In this document: piece by piece, positions 10,386-21,795 of the stretch | Position numbering within the stretch: position 1 is the first letter of the stretch | Layout: every line of letters starts with the position of its first letter | Source of the DNA: Amphimedon queenslandica | Taxonomy: Eukaryota > Porifera > Demospongiae > Haplosclerida > Niphatidae | NCBI RefSeq assembly: GCF_000090795.2 | Contig: NW_003546274.1 | Span: 50,199-99,119, forward strand | Length of the DNA stretch: 48,921 bases | Direction: 5' to 3' | The notes under the pieces: model-generated | The model's database searches: none | Told to the model about the DNA's origin: nothing | Seen by the model: only the letters and a program-made list of their open reading frames with translations | Translations under genes and position numbers: made by a program

Positions 10386-10932
10386 ATACAGAGCATAAGG
10401 AAATGTATACATACCAGGAAAAAAAATTTTTATAATGGAAAATTTTCTCCTTTTCATTTTTGATGAAATTGGGCCAAAAACCTAAGGCTATAGCCTTTGA
10501 TCATTCTGATTTTTAAACAAATTAAAAAAGTCGTAAAAATTTTAATTTGATTGGAATTAGCTCATAGTTGATACAGAGCATAAGGACATGTATATGTATC
10601 ATAAAAAATTATTAAAATGAAAAATTCTCACCTAGCTATTTTTGATAAAATTTGAAGGCTATAATTCCTGTCAATGCATAGACATCCTTCATCAATCCAG
10701 ACAAAAGATTAGTACCTCTATCAGATAACAGTTGGTCTGGTACTCTGTGTCGACAGATTATCTCATTAACAAGTAAGGTAGCAATCGTCTCACTGATTTG
10801 GTCTGCAGCTGGAAATGCTTCAACCCACTTAGTCAAATAGCCTTTGGTTGTTGGCCCAATTTTGAACAAATCATAAAAAATCCAAATTTGATCAAAATCG
10901 ACTCAAAGTTGGTACAAAGTAGAAGAAGATGT

Positions 10933-10963
<31 letters not shown>

Positions 10964-11062
10964 CATCAGGAAAATTTTTCTTCTGAATATTGTTAAAAAT
11001 TCATAAAAAATCTAAATTTGCTTGGAATCAACTCAAAGTTCATAAAATATTATAAAAACCGA
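10386..11062 (+). repeat. Dispersed ~177-bp repeat cluster (interrupted)
   Basis: Units share GCATAAGGAcATGTATATGTATCA and GGAATtAGCTCA-like blocks; GCATAAGG starts at 10393 and 10578. A perfect palindrome AAGGCTATAGCCTT occupies 10484-10497. The second unit is split by the integrase fragment at 10665-10836. Further truncated units follow with AATCGACTCAAAGTTGG near 10897 and AATCAACTCAAAGTT near 11027, separated by an (AT)n run at 10935-10960. Confidence 0.8.
10665..10836 (-). pseudogene. Ty3/gypsy-type integrase fragment
   Basis: About 60 codons on the minus strand read as the catalytic core of a retrotransposon integrase (YLTKWVEAFPAADQ, LLVNEIICRHRVPDQLLSDR, GLMKDVYALTGI). The segment holds the DRGT region of the second catalytic aspartate. 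It lacks the zinc-binding N-terminus, the first Asp region and the C-terminus, so it is a dead fragment. No other element part (gag, protease, RT, LTR) is seen nearby. It is bounded by the two halves of a repeat palindrome (AAGGCTATA at 10656-10664 and ATAGCCTTT at 10837-10845). Confidence 0.85.
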
Positions 11063-11283
11063 CATTCTACTGACAAAAAGCTGCATGAGCATTGAACAGT
11101 GCTTAATTTGATCTGCCATTTGTATGAAATGGTTGGCCGCAGGGTTTGGCATAGTGCTCAGACACATTGTATAAAAGGCACTGCAATAGTAATAACTAAA
11201 GGACCAAACAATAATAGTACACATGATACACATGGTAAGAGAAATGAATAATGTATAACACTTTTGACACAGTTCAAGTCATT
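11063..11283. other. Spacer downstream of the TRAF-like gene
   Basis: No gene recognised between the repeat cluster and the 3' end of the minus-strand TRAF-like gene. Confidence 0.4.
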
Positions 11284-11289
11284 TTTATT
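11284..11289 (-). terminator. AATAAA overlapping the TRAF-like stop codon
   Basis: On the minus strand the stop reads TAAATAAA. The polyadenylation hexamer shares one base with the stop codon, implying a very short 3' UTR. Confidence 0.6.
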
Positions 11290-12653
11290 TAGTCTTCGTA
11301 AGGATGAAGTTCAAATAAGAGGCAGTCGTTATCAAAGAGGTATCTTTCGACTTGAGCATAACTAATGAACTGCTCAAAACCAAAGCCATGCTCAGTAGTG
11401 CCATGGGCATCAGGCCTTGATGAAGCAGCAGCCGAAGAATTCGCATCAAATTTCAACCACTTCCCATGACAGTTCTTCTTGTACTTGTCAAAAAGACGAA
11501 CTTCAACTGCCTCTCCGGAATAAGGCCATTCGAGCTCTTGATCAAATCTTCCAGGAACAATGTGCAAGGAGATAGAGACATGAGTCCCATATCCTGAACC
11601 AATACCATTTGGATAGACATATAACTCCATGGCATAGCCAGACGGGGGAGATGTGAAATATATGACACCGCTAGAAAACGTACCGTTTTTATATTTCAAC
11701 GCTCTAAAATTTTGAAGTACAACGTCTTGAGGGATGAGCTCTAAATCGCTAAAATCAGCTTCAGCTTCAAACTCTTCTATTTCGTTCTTGAGCTGTTTTA
11801 TTGTTTTTAATTGAGATGACAGGGTAGACCGTTGGTTACTCACTTTAGAATTGAGCTCAGCAACTTTTGCGTTAAGCCTCACAATTTCAGATTTTTGAAG
11901 AGCCACAGTATTCTTAAGAGTCTTCAACTCTTTGTCTTTGGCAGTCTCAAGACTAGAAGATGCCAAGCTATGATCCTTCAGAACATGATTAGAAAGATCC
12001 CTAGGACACCCAGACCAGGTACAACCTCCACCCATCCCACATTTGGCAACATTAGAAGGACATATAGACACATGGATGCTAAGGTATTTCCTCTTCCGAG
12101 TGACCGAGCAGCCAGGGAACGGGCAAGTCATTTCCAACTCAGGGCACATCAATTTGTGCTGGGTAAAGTCCTGTGCAGTACCAGTATAAGTTGAGCATAT
12201 GTGACACTTCACGATTCGCTTCAGACATTCGTTTCTTTTGTGGTCTTCCATTAAAGCACGTAAGACAAGCTCACCACATCCAAGCAAGCAGAGCTCTTTA
12301 GAGAACTGACAGTCACCAGTTTTAGACAGGTGACTACTGAGATTTTTAAGTTCTCCTTCCCAAGCACAGCCCTCAGACCTTTTGAGGCAGTAAACCTTTA
12401 AAGAATGAAGGTATCTCTTGTGGCCCTTGTCTGGTATGCTCTGGAACTTTTCCTTGCACAATGGACAGACTTTCTTCTTTAGTTTCTTCAGACAACCACC
12501 ACAGAAATGATGCCCACAGCAGCTCACCAGCTGTGGGTCCTCTATCAGAAGCTCGAAACAAATAGGACACTTCAGTTCAATCTGAGGAGATAAAGGACTA
12601 TCATTAGACTCAATTACAAATTCAATGCCAGCTCCTGCTGCTTCAGCCATCAT
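11289..12653 (-). CDS. TRAF-like protein: RING, TRAF zinc fingers, coiled coil, MATH
   Basis: One uninterrupted coding exon of 454 residues. A C3HC4 RING spans C29-C66 (CPICFELL, CCGHHFCGGC, CPLC). A set of TRAF-type zinc fingers (about 75-230) is followed by a heptad-rich coiled coil (about 240-300). A C-terminal TRAF/MATH domain (about 315-452) contains FTSPPSGYAMELYVYPNGIG, YGTHVSISLHIVPG, EWPYSGEAVEVRLFD and FISYAQVERYL. This order is that of TRAF E3 ligases/adaptors, which trimerise and link receptors to NF-kB and JNK signalling; I cannot assign a vertebrate TRAF number. The start was set at the ATGATG at 12648-12653, because an acceptor (CCTACAG) ends at 12663 and the longer open frame would read into a 5' UTR intron. 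The upstream ETS-like site and E-box support a promoter near 12,780. Confidence 0.88.
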   Translation of the reverse strand: MMAEAAGAGIEFVIESNDSPLSPQIELKCPICFELLIEDPQLVSCCGHHFCGGCLKKLKKKVCPLCKEKFQSIPDKGHKRYLHSLKVYCLKRSEGCAWEGELKNLSSHLSKTGDCQFSKELCLLGCGELVLRALMEDHKRNECLKRIVKCHICSTYTGTAQDFTQHKLMCPELEMTCPFPGCSVTRKRKYLSIHVSICPSNVAKCGMGGGCTWSGCPRDLSNHVLKDHSLASSSLETAKDKELKTLKNTVALQKSEIVRLNAKVAELNSKVSNQRSTLSSQLKTIKQLKNEIEEFEAEADFSDLELIPQDVVLQNFRALKYKNGTFSSGVIYFTSPPSGYAMELYVYPNGIGSGYGTHVSISLHIVPGRFDQELEWPYSGEAVEVRLFDKYKKNCHGKWLKFDANSSAAASSRPDAHGTTEHGFGFEQFISYAQVERYLFDNDCLLFELHPYED

Positions 12654-12662
12654 TAGGTCCAG

Positions 12663-12820
12663 CTGTAGGATAATAAAGGATATCAAATTTCCCCTAAAAT
12701 TTCCCCTACTCCCTAGTCCGGATACCTACCTGTATATTGACAAATTTGTACTTACCGTCTTACGGATCTCGTGTCCGGAAGTGTGCAAAAACCACGTGGT
12801 AAAAATAAGATGGCGCGTTT
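12663..12820 (-). promoter_or_regulatory. 5' UTR intron, leader exon and promoter of the TRAF-like gene
   Basis: On the minus strand a donor CG|GTAAGT (exon end 12756) and an acceptor TTATCCTACAG (ending 12663) define a 93-bp intron just upstream of the start codon. The leader exon is preceded by CACTTCCGG (ETS-like, 12775-12783) and the palindrome CCACGTGG (12792-12799). The transcription start is not fixed by the sequence. Confidence 0.5.
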
Positions 12821-13130
12821 AGTTGATTTTAGCTTAGTTTTAGCCAATAATTCTTCAAAAAGTAATGACACATAAATATAGATCTATAAATGTGCAGCAT
12901 AAAATTTTATTAATTTTTTTGTATTTTTTTAATTTCAGATTTTTAAAGGCCCAAATATTTTTCAAATTGCTATTTTTCCTCTGAAAATTGTGAAGATTGG
13001 CTACCACAAGTATGATATTATGTGTATTATTAATAAGTTATTGATACTTTCATTTTAAAAGACCGCGACTTCCTAAAACTCAATGAGAAGTTTTTATTAC
13101 TATTACTCTTATGCTGCATTATTTCAATTA
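12821..13130. other. AT-rich spacer
   Basis: No gene or clear repeat recognised. Confidence 0.4.
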
Positions 13131-13139
13131 AAATTAGAG

Positions 13140-13570
13140 TTTTACAAATTTTAAAAGTTGGAAACCATGTACATTGTGGATAGGAATCTCTTTTTTTATG
13201 TTGCGTATAAACTTTGAGCCAATTTTAATTAAATTTGGATTTTTTTTACAAATTTTAAAGTTGCTCCAAAATTGAGCCAAAGTCTCTGTATTATAGTACA
13301 GAGATTTTGGCCAATTTTCACCAAAAATTACTAGAAAAGAATTCTCCAATTTTATAAACTTTTTGATGCATTCATGCTTTGTAGAAAGTTTGAACCGATC
13401 AAATTAATTTTTTAATAAGTTTTTAAAGCTACATAAAAATTTGGTTAAAGTCCCTGTACAGGGTCGTTGTCCAAATTTTACCAACAATGAAAAGTGGAAA
13501 ATTTTCCATTATTATAATATTTTCTGATGCATATACATGTTTTCATGTTGCGTAGAAAGTTTGAGCTAAT
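13140..13570 (-). repeat. Dispersed ~177-bp repeat, three tandem units, reverse orientation
   Basis: The reverse-orientation block GTAGAAAGTTTGA(A/G)C recurs at about 13204, 13379 and 13545. Palindromic cores lie at 13283-13304 (arms TCTCTGTA / TACAGAGA) and 13452-13463 (perfect CCCTGTACAGGG). Confidence 0.8.
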
Positions 13571-13705
13571 GGTTTTTTGTCACAGTTTTCATGATGGTGA
13601 AAGAAATGTTTGGTACGGATTTTGTGACAGTGGAAGAAATTGGTTTTGTTTGTCACAGATTTCGTGACAATGGAAGAAATGATTTTTTTGCTTGGCACGG
13701 ATTTA
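13571..13705. repeat. Short tandem repeat with GTCAC...GTGAC symmetry
   Basis: Three to four imperfect units of about 35-40 bp, each with CACaGaTTTCgTGACa(G/A)TGGAAGAAATG. The best copy contains GTCACAGATTTCGTGAC (13650-13667), a 5-bp inverted repeat with a 7-bp spacer. Confidence 0.65.
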
Positions 13706-13789
13706 TTAATTTTTTTTAATTTGAATTTTTTGATTTTTTAATTTTTACAATTTGTATATTTTATTTCATTTTTTTATTATTTTAAATTA

Positions 13790-13960
13790 AAAAAAAATTT
13801 TGATTAAAAGCTGGCCAAAGTCCCTTGTACTTTACTATTTGGCCAAATTTTGGCAAAAATGACTATAGAGAGAATTTTTCATTTTAATAATTTTATATGT
13901 TCTTGTGTTTCATGCATATAGAAACTTTGACCTGATACTAATCAATAGTAAAAATAAGCC
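13790..13960 (-). repeat. Dispersed ~177-bp repeat, single diverged unit
   Basis: Contains GGCCAAAGTCCCTTGTACTT, GGCCAAATTTTGGCAAAAATGA and ATAGAAACTTTGACCTGAT in the order seen in other reverse copies. Confidence 0.65.
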
Positions 13961-14660
13961 ACAGTCCCTACAGCAGCTGTCACTGTGTTTGCACAAGCCC
14001 CCGGCCGTTACATAACTCTTTTCTCACATCACCCCCTAATCACAGTCACATGCCTCTGACATACCACACTATCAAATACAAGCATATCGTCCTCCTACAT
14101 TGTACTCGTACATTCTACAACATTAACTTTTCATTCCTCAAGGCAGTGTGTATTTAATCATAATACATATAATCATAATACATATAATCATACTATGGTC
14201 TCAGTACTAAAATATTTTTAATGCATTTTTATAAATATGGGTTTATTGTGATGCTCTGACTTGTAACCTCCTCCTCTTCTATCCTGAGAATGGTTAACGA
14301 AGCATTTAATACATTGCCTAGTGTATCTAATAGCCCATGATGTAAACGGAGTAACAGACCTGCTCCTAAACCAGTTGATATCTCTCACTATTATTACATC
14401 AATAACCATCTTATTCTTAACTCGAACTTTATCCACTTACTATTTAATGATATATTTAACTAGGGAATAAGTTATAGACGTTTCCTAGTAGAATTAGAGG
14501 AACGATGAATGATGTCGCATAGTAGCAGACTAGTCTCTTTAGTATTTTGCATCAATGTTATTACAATGATGTAACGGACATTTTAGCCAATTAATTTAAT
14601 ATTGATTTTGCGTCATTTGTTATGATATGAAGATGATGCCAAAGCCTCCCTCTTCTCCCT

Positions 14661-14696
<36 letters not shown>

Positions 14697-16624
14697 GTTA
14701 GAGATAAGGGCTTGGCGACAGTTTGACTCCAGTACTTGATTATGTATTGAGATCCTTTTATCCCTGTATGCCTCGTTGGTCATTTACTCCACACACTCTT
14801 ATGACTAAAGCAAGTATAAAGGAGCTATTATTTATTGGTTTTATGGTGGCTGGTTTTACTGAGCTGTGATTTCTTAGTATAATGTGGCGATACGTTACAT
14901 GTACATGTATTGTCTTTCATTCTGAGGTTGTGTTTGATTATTATTGTTCACTGAGTTCATGTAATCGTTGGTTTACTATTAAATTATTTTGTATAATAAT
15001 AATAGCAGCTGTTAGAAACCACCATCCACCACCTGTAGTGTACCGTATTTTAGCCTACTAGTTGTTATTGGTTGATTGGTTACGCATGGGGACTGATAGA
15101 CTGACCTTTAAAATGCGGCACATAACCCCAATATGGTACTACAATTTTATAATTATAATTCGTTGATATTATTTTTAAAGTTGCAATATAGAGAACTGCA
15201 TGTACATCTACACATAGTTTTTGATCCACGTATCTTTACTACGGACTTTGTTATTACGTGTGTGTGTGTATGTGAATATTTGGCGAACCTTATCTAAACT
15301 CTATGGCACCATATTAATTTCCTATATTCATAATGACTGCCCTACCTCTTTACTTAGACACTTAGTCTCTCGTTATAGGAAGTTCATAATAATTGCTCAT
15401 TGACCCGAAGCCTCTAATTACTCTATGATACCCAATTAAGTGCATTGTGTTTATGCTTCATTACGTATACTGTAGAGTGCAGTGCTGTAGTTGCTATGCC
15501 TTTAGCTGTTTCCTTGACATAAAGTGCCGCCAAACATGTATGAATAGGAAGTGATTCATTATTAGGTGCAGTACGAGTTTAATCAGTGCAATAATAAGTT
15601 TAATCATCTTTTATTTATTATTACACACCTACTATTCAACCTGTGTGTGTGTGTGTGTGTGTGTGTGATGCATTTATTTGAATTTAAAATAATAAAATGT
15701 TCATGAGTACAACTCTATCTTCTTAAAATTCGATAGCCACTTTATATTCTGCTTCAAAGCTATACAAAATCCACTCTTCAATTATTATGCGAAATTTCTG
15801 AGTACATTATAATCTGATCCCTTCTAACCTTTGGCCCTTATCCAAGCCACTTCATTAAAAATCAAATATTGCAATATTCACTACCTGCATTGTTTTTCCA
15901 TGGGAATAATTTTTACGCTTATATTCATGTGTGGGGTTTACTCCCTTCTCCAAATACGTATATACTATATATCCATTGTACATGTACACACGCTCCATTT
16001 TCTATTATTTGATTTACATATACTCTTTCTCACACGCGCACGCACACACACACACTCACATTATGTGGTTTACTCTCTATTTACTATTAGAATTGTTGTG
16101 GTAGGTGACTTGTGTTGCACTCCTCTCTCTCCTCAAAGTAATAAAGTATTTATGATATTTGGTTGCCCAATCTACCATGGAGTACAAGGATTGGATGCAA
16201 TTATTTCTGTTATATTTATTGATTATATTTTGCGTCAGCTACCAGGTGGTCCTACTCCACCTAATGTAGAAATGTACTTTTTTACCATAATATAATAATA
16301 ATGTTAATAATAATACTTTGTGTTAAGAATCTAGTACTTCAGTACATGTACCAGATGTATAAACACATATTTTTGTTTGTGACGATGTGCTGGTGTGTGT
16401 GTATAACTATCAACAAAGTGTTGTGTGAACCAACATGATATAGTTACTTACTAACGACACTATAGTACAATAATTATTATTTCTATTATTACTCTTGTTA
16501 TTGTACTCCATGACTGAGGGAAAGAGAGAGGGGGAGAGGTAGAGGAAGAGAATTTTGCTAGCAATCATACCATATTTGGTCAGACTCGCTGTGTTTATTC
16601 CCATTGCTCTTTGCTATAATGCAG
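13961..16624. other. Gene-poor region
   Basis: No recognisable gene. It holds a (CA)n tract (14665-14692), a (GT)n tract (15642-15667), a mixed CA tract near 16030-16060 and a G/A-rich patch near 16520-16550. A 23-codon hydrophobic open segment starting at ATG 16177 resembles a signal peptide followed by a possible donor (CAG|GTGGTC), but it has no partner exon in phase. Confidence 0.5.
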
Positions 16625-16674
16625 GAACTCCATCTCTCCTGAGCAATGAACATGGCCCTGGTGTGTTAGAGAGG
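16625..16674 (+). CDS. Possible exon of an unidentified gene
   Basis: A 50-bp open block with acceptor ATAATGCAG and donor AGG|GTAAAT. The only open frame reads TPSLLSNEHGPGVLER and ends in phase 0, which agrees with the phase-0 start of the candidate exon at 19313. No family recognised. Coding status is inferred from the splice borders and the single open frame. Confidence 0.3.
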
Positions 16675-19267
16675 GTAAATCTACTCAATAGTATTATTTA
16701 CTAGTCCATGTATTTACTAGTGGTGTATATAATTGAGCTAATTTGTGGTTGTTATGATTGTTATTATCTTGTGTGGATCAAGTGCTGGTACATATGTACT
16801 TCTTCTTTCCATTAGTAGAGACTGTGTGTAGATTGCTCTGTTTACATTGAGTGAATTTTAAAGAGAGAGAGAGAGAGAGGGAGGGAGAGTAAAAGGAAGG
16901 GAAAGGTCAGTGAGGGCTGCTTTCAATTTGATAGAGATAAAGGAAGATAAAGAGTTCTGTATATCTCTATAGAGTTTGGTTCAGATTTTCATAGCCTTAG
17001 GCTTTATTTGATATAGAATCCTAATGGTGTACCTGGTCTATAATGTCACTGATCTAATAATGGTTGATTAAACTTAATCATATTCTATTACCGGTCAGCA
17101 CGAAAGAATGGTATTCGTCATGCCTGACCCTTTCTTGTATTACTGTACTGTTATATATTGGGTGCCGTTATACAGGACATCACTGTCATTCATCATTCAT
17201 GACTTCATTCATTTCCTTCATTGTTGTATATTGCATTAGCTTACCTCTCGGCTATACGCTACCTTCAATCAGTGCTGTATTACACACTTGAACTCTGTGT
17301 CATATTAATAATGGCCTTTGGGAAATTTTTCAAATTTTATCATCTTTTGTCCCCCTCTTTCACTCTCTGCCATCTGTCATCAATACTATAGGCAGACTAT
17401 GTTTTGAATTCTTTGAAGATGATGCTGTTTTGGTGTACTCTCTCTCTCTCTCTTTTGTGTATACCCAATAGTTGTTGGGGAGAGATCAATTAGTTACCGG
17501 CTGTCTTGAAGCTTGTGTGGTAGAAAATTTTTGCATCTGAAAATTGTGTGTGATTTAATTTTTATGTATTAAGACTATGTCATGTATTATTAAATTTGAC
17601 ATGTAATGCGTAATCTGATTTTCTAATCTAGCATTAAAGTTACTGTAAAAATTTTAAGGTAAATGGTATGCTGTTTACTTTGCTTAAATGTATGAAAATG
17701 AATAAATCTTGTTTATTGTTGCATTTTTATGTCATAAACCATTCGCTTATTACTAGACTAATTGGTGGTAAACAAATCTATAATGCATGGTAAACAAATT
17801 TATAACCGGTAAACAGCTTTATAACGCAATCAAATAGTAAAAGGATTTTTAAAATTTAGACTCAAATTTGTGTTAAACTCTCATAACACGATCAAATTGG
17901 TGCTAAATGCCACCTACTTTATTACTAGTAAAATGATTTTTATATCAAAGTGGTGTTTAAAAAATTTATAATTGCTGCTAATACTTTTTGAGTTGTTAAC
18001 ATTTTAATGGTTGCTAAAAAGTACTAATGAATACTTGAAAAGATTGAAGTCTTGATACTACAGGTATTGATTTGAAACTTTGAATATAAATTAGTGTACT
18101 TTTCATTGGATGCAATTTCTTTAACTTACTTAGTATATCTCGTATGACATTGATTATACTTATACAGTTTTTAAAATTAAAATTTTCTCAAAAACCACAA
18201 GTGAGCTAATAGCTAATATATTGTACATGTACAAATAAAGCAATCAGCAAAAAGGACCTAAAGAATTTAATATCAGGTACTGCATGGCATATATAGTACT
18301 GATTATAATATAAGTCCAGTTATTAAGCGAGTGTGCATGTGCATGATCAAAATTTGTACACTGACATGATATTATTTGTACTCCTCCTCCTCCTCGCCGT
18401 CTCTTGAACTCATAAATTACATTCACATTAATATGTTTACTATGCTATCTCCCTCTCTCTCTCTCTTTTATCCTGTTTACATTCGTCACGCCAGCTCTTT
18501 ATTTCTCTCTTTATACTTAAACATGCACACACACACACACATCTCTCTCTGTGTGTCTGCTACTATTATTGGCTATGCATGCACTGATATCGGCCCTTCC
18601 TATCTCTGTCTGTGTTTTGTGACATTCTCTTTGTGTCTCATTTCAACTGATGCTAATCCACTCGTGCTAATAGCAGATACAGGACTGTTAATTTTATTTA
18701 GTCTTGGGTTGTATTGTCTGATTTTAGATGTAATGAGTCAGTAATTGTGTGTAACGTACAATAACATGTATGGAGATGGATTTGTGAATGCAGTGTATCT
18801 TCTTTGTCTTTTGTATGTACATCACGTATACCTATTAATTAAAGTAGTATTATAAATCATCAGGGGTAATGCATGTATGCCTACACCCTTTCAAAAATTG
18901 TTTGTACAGCCTTTTGCAGAAAACTTGCCACCACCAGTTCTAGTCACGCCATAGGCTTAACTTAATATTTTTATGAAGTTACATGATCAGACTGATGCAA
19001 GTTTTGTGCAAAGGGCTATACTGAAATTAATCTGTGCTGCAAATCATAAGAATCTCAGCTGTGACGTTTTAAAGGAGGCAGTTTGAATAGTTTATACTAG
19101 TGGGCGTCACTTTTTACATTTTTGTGGTTTTCACACAATAGTGAATGAATCTCATTATAGACATATGTGTATGGGTCATACCTCTGTATAGTTTTTTTAT
19201 TTATTAATTATACTTACCTAATACACAATCACTGTTGATATACTTTTGAATCTCTCTCTCTCTTTCC

Positions 19268-19301
<34 letters not shown>

Positions 19302-19312
19302 TTCTCCTACAG
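16675..19312. other. Non-coding stretch, possibly an intron
   Basis: It holds a GA-rich tract (16865-16910), a triple 19-22-bp repeat with GGTAAACAAATxTATAA (17767-17830), CT-rich tracts, and the (CT)n run at 19252-19303 that directly precedes the next candidate exon. No recognised gene. A 122-codon open frame at 18376-18744 is Ser/Leu-rich low complexity and was not accepted. Confidence 0.45.
19252..19303. repeat. (CT)n microsatellite next to a splice acceptor
   Basis: TCTC run with a few T interruptions, followed by TTTCTCCTACAG, a strong acceptor. Confidence 0.85.
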
Positions 19313-19448
19313 CTATACAGGAAAATTACAGTATTGTATATAGTATCAGCCCATGCATTCATTTTCTCAAAATACATACATGAGAAGATACCAGCTGTAC
19401 AACAACAACAGTCATATAATGATCATCTGGCCCCAGTATATAACAATG
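19313..19448 (+). CDS. Possible exon of an unidentified gene
   Basis: A 136-bp block with acceptor TTTCTCCTACAG and an ideal donor G|GTAAGT. It is open in one frame for 45 codons. The product has a hydrophobic stretch (ITVLYIVSAHAFIFSKYI), then a QQQQ run and LAPVYNN. It could hold a membrane segment. Phase at the 5' side fits the block at 16625-16674. A phase-compatible but weak continuation starts at 24882 (acceptor GGTACAG, reading DGYSFPS). I cannot name the gene. Confidence 0.4.
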
Positions 19449-21589
19449 GTAAGTGCATGTGTCATGAGTAGTGGTTGTATTAATTTATTATGATCTAGTG
19501 TGGGAGAAACAGCTGCTTGCTTCATGTTTTAAATGACTATTAGGTATTCCCAACTCTCTTCTACTGTATCTCTCAATTAGCTAATGTGCCTGTGTGTAAT
19601 GGATAGGCTATGATTAAGTATTATGACTGTCCCTAATCTAAGTAGCATTGTGTGTGTGTGTCTGCTGCTTGAATTATATGTTACAATATAGTGAAACTGA
19701 AGTTATCATGTCTTTACTGGACGGATAGCTGTCTCTATCATGTCTCTATAATGTCTGATGAGTTTGCTGCTTGTATCATGCGTCCTGCACTATGTGTGTG
19801 TCTGTATTTTATCTGATACTGATAGTCACTTCTTTAATAATAGACACCATTAATCTGTAATTTGATTTGATTACAATATCAATATACTGTATTATCTGTA
19901 TAGAGGGTTTCATTTTTTGTGGGGAAATCCAACTTCGTAGACCACATCCATATGCTTCATGTTTTTTCGTAATTTTGGGGATTTAATTCTTGTTGGAAAA
20001 ACAAAAAGAATGAAAAAGTTTTTTACAAAATAATGTCAGCATTGAATTATCAATAACAACTGAACATTGTGTGTATATTATATAATATGTACCATATTAT
20101 TTTAGCATAAAATTTTTAGCATGTAAAATGTGTGACACCAGCTGCATGACCATTTCCCTCCTGTGTTAGTTTCTATAGTCTTCCTTTGATCCTCTCCCAC
20201 TTCTTCCTTTATGGGTACTCCTGCACCATACATGTACATGCATGTGATGATATTAATTCTGTTAATATTATTTTAATCAGACAGACATGTTGTCTGTGGC
20301 CATGACCATGAACATGATCATATATGTGAGATGTATGAGTCCTGTTTTACCTAATACCAGTGATACCACTCATGCATGAACTTTAGCTGGGGATATGTTA
20401 CTACACTTAGGTATGCTAGGCTAGCTGTACATTTGTACTACATTTTCTCTCTCTCTCTCTCCCTCTCTCAATTTTATTTCTCTTTCTCTTTTACTTTTCT
20501 CTGTTGTTGGGCAGGTATTTCCAAGCCCCATGCCTATCCCATAAGCTAATAAATCATTGTTAAGTGCATATTTGTACACAAAGGGCGATTTCATATCCTT
20601 TAGTTGATAATCCAATTAGATCCTCTTGAGAGAACTGTACACAGTCTCTTACTGTGTTTGTGTGTATACATGGTTACTTTATTAGGATATGCTGTATACT
20701 AACATCATGAGAGAACTATGCAATGTGATTGTCACCCTCTATGAGAAAACATTCTTAAAGCGACTGGTTGGAATGAAAAGCATACACATGTACCATTTTT
20801 TGTGTGTTCAATGATAGCCTTATTTTGCCTCAAAACTACTTCAAGTTTTACATATATCCTCTTTAGTCTTGCATTTAACTGCACAACAAATCAGAGACAT
20901 TTCTGTGTATAGAATTAGCTAATTTATTGTTATAATCTGTAGCAATTAATTTTGTCCTTATATTATAATGTAGCTATATAATAATAACAACAATGTTTTT
21001 ATTGTTATCTTTTTAATCTCAAAGAGTTTGTGACCAGCATTGGCAAGCTAGCCCAGTTAGAGTTAATATCTACTGCTAATATAATATAATAATACTTCAA
21101 TGATAATTAAATATAGGCAAACAAATTTACTTTGTAAATGTAACAAAGCATCTATGGCATTCAGATACACGTCACAATGATTATATTTAATTTGTACACT
21201 TTATATCTCTCAACCTCTCCTCCCTCTCACCCTCTCTGTGTCCGTCCTCTGTGTTTGATAACAGAAACCAGTTTAATAAAACACACCAAGACTTTGTTGT
21301 TGGTAGTGCTCATTCATTACTGAATACTTGCTAATCATTATTGTGCCTATACCAGTGTGTGTTTCCCACTAATGAGACATCAGTGTAATATGCCAGCCAT
21401 TGCTGGACACTATAATCACATTGTAATTGAGTCAACTATGTAACTGCAGCTTTGAAATTTACTCTGTATAGTACATGTATGTATGCATGTACATATATGT
21501 ATGTATGACGCTGTGTTTCGCATGTTTTGTCTACAAATGTCTGTAGTCATTGATGCACTTTAATATACTCTATATATGTGTTCAGTATC

Positions 21590-21795
21590 AAAATATTTGT
21601 ATCAGCATTTAAAGAAAGTGTCACAATTTTGGCCATTTTCCAAAAAGAGCATGGACTATAATAGTCCATGGTTTTTTCTAAAAGATGACTCGAAAATTAC
21701 CCCAAGTTTTATTGCACTTTTTTCTGATACTTATTGGTGTCCTTATGAAAGTTTGAGCTGATTCTGATTAAAATTTCTAAAGTTATGAACCATTT
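21590..21795 (-). repeat. Dispersed ~177-bp repeat, single unit, reverse orientation
   Basis: It carries the landmarks TTTTGGCCATTTTCC, a near-perfect palindrome at 21650-21670 (arms CATGGACTAT / ATAGTCCATG) and TATGAAAGTTTGAGCTGATT. Confidence 0.75.

Noticed and set aside
12654..12686. Upstream in-frame ATG extending the TRAF-like protein by 11 residues
   Set aside because: The extra codons straddle a strong acceptor (CCTACAG ending at 12663) and lie partly in a leader intron.
14218..14436. 72-codon minus-strand frame
   Set aside because: No recognisable domain and no start or splice context.
15831..16295. 154-codon plus-strand frame
   Set aside because: Composition looks like chance AT-rich sequence with a CA repeat inside; no domain. 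A 23-codon hydrophobic sub-frame at 16177 is signal-peptide-like but does not fit the phase of the next candidate exon.
18376..18744. 122-codon plus-strand frame rich in Ser/Leu
   Set aside because: It is driven by CTC and CA microsatellite blocks, with no domain and no splice partners.
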